Shown piece by piece: positions 5,782 through 10,166 of a stretch of DNA of 10,166 nt. A program made the translations under genes and the position numbers. This DNA is from an uncultured Pseudomonadota bacterium (GTDB taxonomy: Bacteria > Desulfobacterota_B > Binatia > UBA9968): contig CAMLCX010000146.1 of NCBI GenBank assembly GCA_946478635.1, positions 1 through 10,166 of the forward strand. The letters run 5' to 3'. The notes beneath the pieces were generated by a model. That model ran no database searches, had not been told where the DNA came from, and saw only the letters and a list, made by a program, of their open reading frames with translations. The first letter of the stretch is position 1. Every line of letters starts with the position of its first letter.

Positions 5782-6750
5782 CTAGAAATCCCGGTCGATA
5801 ATGAGCTGAACCAGGCTTTTCAATCCGTTGCGGTATTTCGACGGCGGCAGTTTTTTGACCGAGGCCAGCGCCTCTTTTGCGTAGCGCTTGGAGAGTGATC
5901 GGGCTTCATGAATCGAGGAGCCGCTTTTGATTGCGGCGAGGGCCGCGAGAATTTGTGGTTCGCTCGGATTGCCGCAATCGAAGGCTTCGCGCACGATCGC
6001 GTCGCCGTTCCTAACCGCCAGGATGATCGGCAACGCCGGATTGCCGTCGCGCAAATCCATGCCGGTGGGCTTACCGAGAAGGTCGGGGTGCCCAACCACG
6101 TCCAGAACGTCGTCAACCATCTGGAACGCGATGCCCATGTTGAGACCGTAGCGTTCGGCTTCATCCACAAGCGCCGGACCCGCGCCGGCTAGGTACGCGC
6201 CGACTTTGGCGCCGGTGTGAAACAGCGACGCGGTTTTTCTTCTGACAATTTCCAGGTAGTCATCCACCGTCACTGCGCGATTTCTGTTGAAAAGTCCCTG
6301 TAGGATTTCGCCTTCGGTCAGCAACGTGCAAGCATCGGCCGTCCATTGAACAACGGTTTCATCGAACTTGCCGGCAAATTCGAACGCTTTGATGAAAAGA
6401 AAATCTCCCGCTACCAAAGTCGACTTTAGGCCAAATTTCTTGTATGCCGATTCCTTGCCTCGCCTGGTGTCGGCACCGTCGATGATGTCGTCGTGAAGCA
6501 AAGTGGCGGTGTGAATGAGCTCGATGGCGGTTGCGATGTCGACAATGTCCTGGATACGCTGGCCGCCGAAAGCAAAATAGGCCAATAACGTGACCATCGG
6601 CCGGACTCTTTTGCCGCCGCTGTGAACCAAATGTGCAGAGATATTGGTAAGGTCGCGCTCTCGTGAACGAATCGCGCGAATCAGGTTTTTTTCGACAAGT
6701 TGTAACTCATCCGCAACGCAGCTGAATGGATCATCGGCACCGTGGAGCAT
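5782..6750 (-). CDS. long-chain polyprenyl diphosphate synthase (trans-isoprenyl, IspB/HepT-like)
   Basis: A 322-residue all-helical trans-prenyltransferase that extends an allylic diphosphate with isopentenyl diphosphate to make the side chain of a respiratory quinone. GGKRVRP (45-51) binds the diphosphate. The first aspartate-rich motif is DDIID at 87-91 followed by RR, and the second is DDVLD at 213-217 inside FQMVDDVLD. QGLF and RKTASLF (151-154, 171-177) are also typical. At four and five residues before the first motif the side chains are T83 and A82. Short-chain farnesyl synthases have bulky aromatics there, so a long product (octaprenyl class or similar) is likely, but the exact length cannot be read. 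The partner menG/ubiE gene follows directly, giving a small quinone operon. GGAG about 12 bases before the ATG is a modest ribosome binding site. Confidence 0.92.
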   Translation of the reverse strand: MLHGADDPFSCVADELQLVEKNLIRAIRSRERDLTNISAHLVHSGGKRVRPMVTLLAYFAFGGQRIQDIVDIATAIELIHTATLLHDDIIDGADTRRGKESAYKKFGLKSTLVAGDFLFIKAFEFAGKFDETVVQWTADACTLLTEGEILQGLFNRNRAVTVDDYLEIVRRKTASLFHTGAKVGAYLAGAGPALVDEAERYGLNMGIAFQMVDDVLDVVGHPDLLGKPTGMDLRDGNPALPIILAVRNGDAIVREAFDCGNPSEPQILAALAAIKSGSSIHEARSLSKRYAKEALASVKKLPPSKYRNGLKSLVQLIIDRDF

Positions 6751-7009
6751 CGCTAAACCACGCTCCGTGGCCGCAACATTGCAATCATTCTCAAGCTTCT
6801 GAATTTTAGGCTCTTGAATCAGAGATACTCCACACCATCAGAGCAAAATCTAGCAGGAAAATGGCATAGATCCCCAGATTGGTCAAGTCGATGTTTTTCG
6901 TTCCAGCATTCGGTGGTTTCCGCTTTTATTCGTAGGCCATCGCAAAGCTGTCAAGGTTTCGTGCAATGACGCAATTCGGCGCGAAGCGCCGCGGCTCTCC
7001 GATTTTTTC

Positions 7010-7039
7010 TTGACAAAATCGAGCGATCCCGAATATAAA
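7010..7039 (+). promoter_or_regulatory. sigma70-type promoter for the PuuD-like gene
   Basis: TTGACA (7010-7015), an 18-base spacer and TATAAA (7034-7039) put the transcription start near 7046. That gives a leader of about 65 bases that contains the hairpin at 7052-7071. Both boxes are near consensus. Confidence 0.7.
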
Positions 7040-7051
7040 AGCTACCATACA

Positions 7052-7071
7052 TCAAGCGATTGTTCGCTTGA
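7052..7071 (+). promoter_or_regulatory. perfect 8-bp inverted repeat at the start of the PuuD-like gene's leader
   Basis: TCAAGCGA (7052-7059) and TCGCTTGA (7064-7071) are exact inverted copies around TTGT. The repeat starts about six bases after the predicted transcription start. It could be a repressor operator placed downstream of the promoter or a 5' stabilising mRNA hairpin. No T-run follows, so it is not an intrinsic terminator. Confidence 0.5.
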
Positions 7072-7110
7072 CGTGATTCCAGCGATGTAAGCAGAAGGAG
7101 GGGAGAGGTT

Positions 7111-7815
7111 ATGGAGTTTACTTTATTTGTGTTGCGGTGGATTCACTTTTTGGCCGGCGTGACCTGGATTGGAATTCTTTACTATTTCAATTTCGTGCAG
7201 ACTCCATTTTTTGCCGAAACCGAAGCCCCGGTCCGGGTAGGGGCGGTGCAAAAACTTGTGCCGCGCGCCCTCTGGTGGTTTCGCTGGGGCGCGATGGTTA
7301 CTTTTCTGGCCGGTATCTTGATGTACATCATGCGCATGAGCGAGATGGGCGCCGGGTTGTTTTACTCACAGGGCTACGGCGTGACGATCACAGTGGGCGG
7401 CTTGATCGGCACTTTGATGTTTTTGAACGTCTGGCTGGTTATTTGGCCGAACCAGCAGATCGTTATCGCGTCGACTAATCAAGTGGCCTCCGGCGGGCAG
7501 GCCTTGCCTGCAGCGGCGGGTGCCGCGCGCCGCGCTGGGCTGACCTCCAGAACCAACACCGTTTTCTCGCTTCCGATGCTGTTTTTTATGGGTGCCGCCA
7601 GCCATTATAATCAGATGGTAGGTTCTTATGGTCCATCTGGCACTCGCGGCCTCTATTGGCTGTTGGTGATCGTTATACTCGGTGCCCTCGAATACAACTG
7701 TCTAGTGGGGACACAAGGGCTGGCCAAGCAGCCGCTGGACTCGGTTAAGGGAGCGCTGTGGGTTGGTTTTCTACTAACGGGCATTCTGTTTCTTATGACG
7801 GTGGCGATGACCTGA
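7111..7815 (+). CDS. PuuD-like membrane protein (urate oxidase N-terminal domain family)
   Basis: A 234-residue membrane protein with about six segments, near residues 4-26, 56-75, 90-112, 150-167, 180-198 and 212-232. The N-terminus LRWIHFLAGVTWIGILYYFNFVQ-type pattern (8-30), IWPNQQIVI at 111-119 and the N-T-x-x-S-x-P-M-L-F-F-M stretch ending in SHY (149-166) resemble the membrane part of PuuD, a urate hydroxylase with an N-terminal membrane domain and a C-terminal cytochrome c domain. H12 and H165 are candidate cofactor ligands. This protein is shorter than PuuD's membrane domain and has no cytochrome tail. Urate as substrate is therefore not claimed; short homologues of this kind are common and uncharacterised. 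It has its own promoter and AAGGAGG nine bases before the ATG. A cytochrome c gene lies convergent, 15 bases after its stop. Confidence 0.7.
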   Translation: MEFTLFVLRWIHFLAGVTWIGILYYFNFVQTPFFAETEAPVRVGAVQKLVPRALWWFRWGAMVTFLAGILMYIMRMSEMGAGLFYSQGYGVTITVGGLIGTLMFLNVWLVIWPNQQIVIASTNQVASGGQALPAAAGAARRAGLTSRTNTVFSLPMLFFMGAASHYNQMVGSYGPSGTRGLYWLLVIVILGALEYNCLVGTQGLAKQPLDSVKGALWVGFLLTGILFLMTVAMT

Positions 7816-7830
7816 CCGTGTGCGCATGCG

Positions 7831-8172
7831 TCAGCGCAGGTAGACGGCCAAATAGGGAATCTCGTCTTTTAAAAAAGGGAATTGCGGCATCACCTTCGTC
7901 GGGCGTTTTGGTTTGTACCCCGCCGGATAGCTGGTGCTGAGCACGCGGGCTTCCAACAGTTCCTTAGAAGACCCCTTTATGGCGGGGCCGATCGCCCCGT
8001 CCCTGGAGGGATCGTTGTTGTGGCAAGCTACACAAGTTGCGAGATATACGGCCCTGCCTCTCTTCCAGTCGGCATCTTTTGGAGTTTCCGCGTTCTGATC
8101 TGAATCCTTGGAACAAGCGCTCAGCGCTAGGACTAGAAAAAATAGAGTTATAATCTTCGGTGAACATTTCAT
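7831..8172 (-). CDS. monoheme cytochrome c lipoprotein
   Basis: A 113-residue exported electron carrier. A basic start (MKCSPK), a hydrophobic core and the lipobox LSAC with C20 predict a lipoprotein signal peptide, so the mature protein should be anchored to a membrane and face the periplasm. The heme site is CVACH at 47-51, in the usual cytochrome c context (GRAVYLATCVACH). GAIGPAIKG (59-67) is the conserved glycine-proline loop, and M95 in VMPQFPF is the likely sixth heme ligand. The C-terminal helix IPYLAVYLR is typical of small class I cytochromes. The first 20 residues after C20 are a polar linker. The start at 8172 lacks a strong ribosome binding site, but the signal peptide fits. It converges on the PuuD-like gene, whose family relatives carry a fused cytochrome c domain. 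Confidence 0.92.
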   Translation of the reverse strand: MKCSPKIITLFFLVLALSACSKDSDQNAETPKDADWKRGRAVYLATCVACHNNDPSRDGAIGPAIKGSSKELLEARVLSTSYPAGYKPKRPTKVMPQFPFLKDEIPYLAVYLR

Positions 8173-8395
8173 AATCGCAAAATCTTGTTGCCTGTCTTAT
8201 TCATCGGAGGCCTCTGACCAGCCTGTCAGAATCCCCGCCGATCTTCTCCTAATTTCTTTAATCTTTCGAATCTGGGGAAGCGTTCACGCCGCTCAAGCCG
8301 GCCTAATTTCAGAGGGACGAGCTCGATTTACAAACACGGGGAGGTGTTCCCAGATGTTAGAGAATATTGATTTTTTATGTTACGTAATAAGAGCA

Positions 8396-8482
8396 TGGTG
8401 CGAAAGAGGGGAGTCGAACCCCTACGGGAGTTACCCCACAGGATCCTGAATCCTGCGCGTCTACCAATTCCGCCACTTTCGC
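8396..8482 (-). tRNA. tRNA-Leu(CAG)
   Basis: On the minus strand this is an 87-base class II tRNA. It has acceptor GCGAAAG/CTTTCGC, the leucine-type D arm TGGCGGAATTGGTAGACGC, anticodon stem CAGGA/TCCTG with loop TTCAGGA (anticodon CAG), a long variable arm with its own stem (GGGG..TAAC..CCC), the T arm GGGG-TTCGACT-CCCC and an encoded CCA at 8398-8396. It reads the CUG leucine codon. Downstream I see no clear terminator hairpin. Confidence 0.97.
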
Positions 8483-8514
8483 GCGGCAGTACACCGACTA
8501 TCAACCGTGAACTT

Positions 8515-8543
8515 TATCTAACTTGAGGTGGTCACCTTGTCAA
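8515..8543 (-). promoter_or_regulatory. probable promoter for tRNA-Leu
   Basis: On the minus strand, TTGACA (8543-8538) is followed by exactly 17 bases and TAGATA (8520-8515). Transcription would start near 8508, about 26 bases before the tRNA 5' end, which suits a tRNA gene. The -35 box overlaps the inverted repeat at 8520-8546. Confidence 0.5.
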
Positions 8544-8546
8544 GTT
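8520..8546. repeat. nested inverted repeat between tRNA-Leu and the receiver-like gene
   Basis: AACTTGA (8520-8526) is matched by TCAAGTT (8540-8546). Between them GGTG (8527-8530) and CACC (8533-8536) form an inner pair. The element covers the tRNA-Leu -35 region and lies just before the ribosome binding site (GAGGA, 8549-8553) of the forward gene. It could be an operator for the divergent pair or chance. Confidence 0.3.
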
Positions 8547-8568
8547 ATGAGGAACAAATCGCGGAACC

Positions 8569-9099
8569 ATGAGTAGAATATTCGTCGTTCAACCCCACAG
8601 GATGTTGCAACAAGCCGTTATCGTGGCGCTCTTTCCCGAGCATCAGGTGCGGGTTTCGGACAAGATTCCCGAAGCGGAGCCGTCGCCTTACGCGGATCTC
8701 ATGATCATCGACGCTGGCGCATTGCGCGATCGAGGTTGCTTGTCAGCCGGCGACATTCGCGCGCTGCAGAGCTGGCAGATTCCCATCGTCTGGATCGGCT
8801 CTGAAGCATCCGGAGATAGCGCACCCCTGAAGAATCGCTTGCAAATAACCGCGCCGTTGAAGAGAGATGAGTTGAGAGCGGCCGTGACCGAGTGCCTTCG
8901 TTCATCCTTAGTGGAACAAGCGGCCTCAGGGCCCGCGCGGAAGCCGGCCGAAGTTCTCTCGGCCAGGAAAAAAACGGCCGGACGGAAGCCGGACCGCGCT
9001 GTTGCTGATAATAGGCAAGAGATCATTGAGCTTGTCGAGGTGATCGAAGATGGGCCGGGAAACGCCGGCAGGGAAGTGGAAGCGGGGAGCGAAGATTAA
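8569..9099 (+). CDS. degenerate response-regulator receiver-like protein
   Basis: A 176-residue soluble protein. Residues 1-112 follow the alternating strand-helix pattern of a CheY-type receiver: RIFVVQPHRMLQQAV for strand and helix 1, ADLMIIDAG (42-50) for strand 3, IPIVWIGS (71-78) for strand 4 and ITAPLKRDELRAAV (93-106) for strand 5 and the last helix. D48 sits where the phospho-accepting aspartate belongs. The acidic pair after strand 1 is replaced (Q8, P9, H10), and the strand-5 lysine before proline appears to be alanine (A95), so normal phosphorylation is doubtful. Residues 113-150 are a basic, low-complexity linker. An acidic-hydrophobic motif EIIELVEVIED follows at 151-161, then a charged tail. 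No DNA-binding domain is present. It ends four bases before valS and is probably co-transcribed with it. The assignment is by eye and moderate. Confidence 0.65.
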   Translation: MSRIFVVQPHRMLQQAVIVALFPEHQVRVSDKIPEAEPSPYADLMIIDAGALRDRGCLSAGDIRALQSWQIPIVWIGSEASGDSAPLKNRLQITAPLKRDELRAAVTECLRSSLVEQAASGPARKPAEVLSARKKTAGRKPDRAVADNRQEIIELVEVIEDGPGNAGREVEAGSED

Positions 9100-9103
9100 T
9101 TTT

Positions 9104-10166
9104 ATGCAGTTGGCCAAGGCTTACAATCATCAGGACGTAGAGTCGAAGTGGTATGCATTTTGGCTTAACTCGGGACTTTTTGAACCCGCTCCCGAGCACG
9201 ACCGCCACTTTTCAATCGTGATTCCTCCACCCAACGTGACCGGTTCGCTGCACATGGGGCATGCGCTCAATAACACGCTACAGGATATTCTCTGCCGTTT
9301 TAAAAGGATGGACGGCTTCAGCGTGCTTTGGGTGCCGGGCACCGATCACGCGGGTATCGCGACGCAAAACGTGGTCGAGCGCCAGCTGGGACAAAAAGGC
9401 ATCAGCCGAGCCGAGCTAGGCCGGGAAAAATTCATTGAGAGAGTCTGGCAATGGAAGCAGGAAGCCGGCAGCGCGATATTACATCAGTTAAAGTCCTTGG
9501 GCGTATCCTGCGACTGGAGCCACGAACGGTTTACCATGGACGAAGGGCTGTCGCGCGCCGTGCGCGAAGCGTTCGTTAAACTCTGGGAAGACAAGCTTCT
9601 TTACCGAGCCGAGCGGCTGATCAACTGGTGCCCGCGCTGCAAAACCGCGCTGGCGGACATCGAGGTGGTGCACGAGGATACGGAGGGCAATCTCTGGCAC
9701 ATTCGCTATCCGCTGGCGGAAGATCCGTCGCAGGCGTTGGTGGTTGCGACGACGCGGCCGGAGACCATGCTCGGCGACACCGCGGTTGCGGTACACCCCG
9801 ATGATGAACGCTATCGGCATTTGGTCGGCAAAAAGATCAGGCTGCCGATTACCGGCCGGATCGTGCCCTTGATCGCGGACCCATTTGTCGACCGCGAATT
9901 CGGCACCGGCGCGCTCAAGATCACGCCGGGTCATGACTTCAACGATTTTGAGATCGGTGAACGATTCAATTTGGCAAAGATCAGTATCTTCGATCCCGAC
10001 GCGCGCATCGACGCGGCGGCATTTACCAACCGCGGTGAGAGCGGGGAGTGGATCGAAAGATACCGCGGTAAAGACCGCTTCGAGGCGAGAAAACTTCTCG
10101 TGGCTGATCTAAAGGCGCAAGGGTTCCTCGAGAAAACCGAGCCCCATAAGCTCGCGGTGGGACGTT
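9104..10166 (+). CDS. valS: valyl-tRNA synthetase, N-terminal part (runs off the window)
   Basis: The frame is open from the ATG at 9104 to the window edge, about 354 codons of a protein usually 850-950 long. Class Ia features appear in order: PPPNVTGSLHMGHALN at 41-56 with the HIGH-type ATP site (HMGH, 50-53); the WVPGTDHAGIATQ stretch (76-88), typical of valine enzymes; LKSLGVSCDWSHERFTMD (129-146); and the NWCPRCKTALAD connection (174-185), with a CxxC that may bind zinc. The CP1 editing domain follows, with ATTRPETMLGD (215-225) and GTGALKITPGHDFND (267-281), where D278 is the conserved editing aspartate. It charges tRNA-Val in the cytoplasm and clears mischarged threonine. GGGGAG at 9084-9089 inside the preceding gene is the likely ribosome binding site, so translation may be coupled. 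Confidence 0.96.
   Translation, partial: MQLAKAYNHQDVESKWYAFWLNSGLFEPAPEHDRHFSIVIPPPNVTGSLHMGHALNNTLQDILCRFKRMDGFSVLWVPGTDHAGIATQNVVERQLGQKGISRAELGREKFIERVWQWKQEAGSAILHQLKSLGVSCDWSHERFTMDEGLSRAVREAFVKLWEDKLLYRAERLINWCPRCKTALADIEVVHEDTEGNLWHIRYPLAEDPSQALVVATTRPETMLGDTAVAVHPDDERYRHLVGKKIRLPITGRIVPLIADPFVDREFGTGALKITPGHDFNDFEIGERFNLAKISIFDPDARIDAAAFTNRGESGEWIERYRGKDRFEARKLLVADLKAQGFLEKTEPHKLAVGR

Larger units (their letters stand above)
6751..7110. other. 360-base divergent intergenic region
   Basis: This separates the minus-strand quinone operon from the plus-strand PuuD-like gene. The forward side has a strong promoter (7010-7039), a hairpin (7052-7071) and a good ribosome binding site (AAGGAGG, 7095-7101). 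For the reverse side I see only TTGACA at 6954-6949 with a poor -10 (GAATAA, 17 bases on), which would give a leader of about 170 bases. A GC-rich stem, CGGCGC/GCGCCG with a GAA loop, lies at 6977-6991, just before the forward -35. No small gene is supported. Confidence 0.6.

Noticed and set aside
6977..7008. GC-rich stem CGGCGC/GCGCCG followed by a T-run, suggesting an intrinsic terminator
   Set aside because: The T-run starts about 11 bases after the stem, and no forward gene ends upstream of it. The geometry does not fit an intrinsic terminator.
7821..7830. TGCGCATGCG palindromic bases between the convergent PuuD-like and cytochrome genes
   Set aside because: Very short, no T-run, and easily expected by chance in this composition. 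Its similarity to the ATGCGCAT repeat before csp is limited to a few bases.
8108..8449. Open forward frame of 113 codons
   Set aside because: It overlaps the cytochrome c gene antisense, and its end is a read-through of the antisense strand of tRNA-Leu (the well-known spurious CERGESNPYGSYPTGS-type peptide).

Overview
The window looks like an ordinary chromosomal segment from a Gram-negative, quinone-respiring bacterium. Most likely it is an uncultured lineage near the former Deltaproteobacteria, Binatota or Methylomirabilota; this placement is inferred from gene style and is not proven. Supporting signs are a lipobox-bearing c-type cytochrome, a NuoB subunit, a quinone methyltransferase next to a long-chain polyprenyl diphosphate synthase, and moderately GC-rich coding DNA with A/T-rich gaps. 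I see no transposase, phage gene, CRISPR array or toxin-antitoxin pair.

Layout. 1-51 is the 5' part of an elongator tRNA-Met(CAT) on the minus strand. 84-812 (-) is a PPP-type metallophosphoesterase. 915-1313 (+) is a small protein with two membrane segments, convergent with a type II homoserine kinase at 1321-2343 (-), which has a good sigma70-type promoter. 2344-2976 holds no convincing gene and ends in a hairpin just before the ribosome binding site of a cold-shock protein (2977-3177). Next come nuoB (3322-3849) and a short protein that I read as a degenerate cold-shock/OB fold (3874-4161). A three-gene minus-strand run follows: polyprenyl diphosphate synthase (6750-5782), UbiE/MenG methyltransferase (5734-5000) and an eight-segment membrane protein of unknown function (4995-4165). 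After a 360-base divergent gap with a strong forward promoter and a perfect 8-bp hairpin come a PuuD-like (urate oxidase N-terminal family) membrane protein (7111-7815) and, convergent to it, a monoheme cytochrome c lipoprotein (8172-7831). tRNA-Leu(CAG) lies at 8482-8396 (-). Last are a degenerate response-regulator receiver protein (8569-9099) and the first 354 codons of valS (9104 to the window edge).

How the genes fit together. Much of the window concerns respiratory electron transfer: side-chain synthesis and ring methylation of a respiratory quinone, a Complex I subunit that passes electrons to that quinone, and a membrane protein plus cytochrome c that may form another electron-transfer pair. 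The rest is housekeeping (threonine synthesis, tRNAs, valyl-tRNA synthetase, cold-shock protein).

I did not find a clear new multi-gene defence or mobile system. The points most worth following are the split PuuD-like/cytochrome pair, the unknown membrane protein coupled to menG, the isolated nuoB between two cold-shock-type proteins, the hairpin at the csp start, and the pseudo-receiver gene directly before valS.
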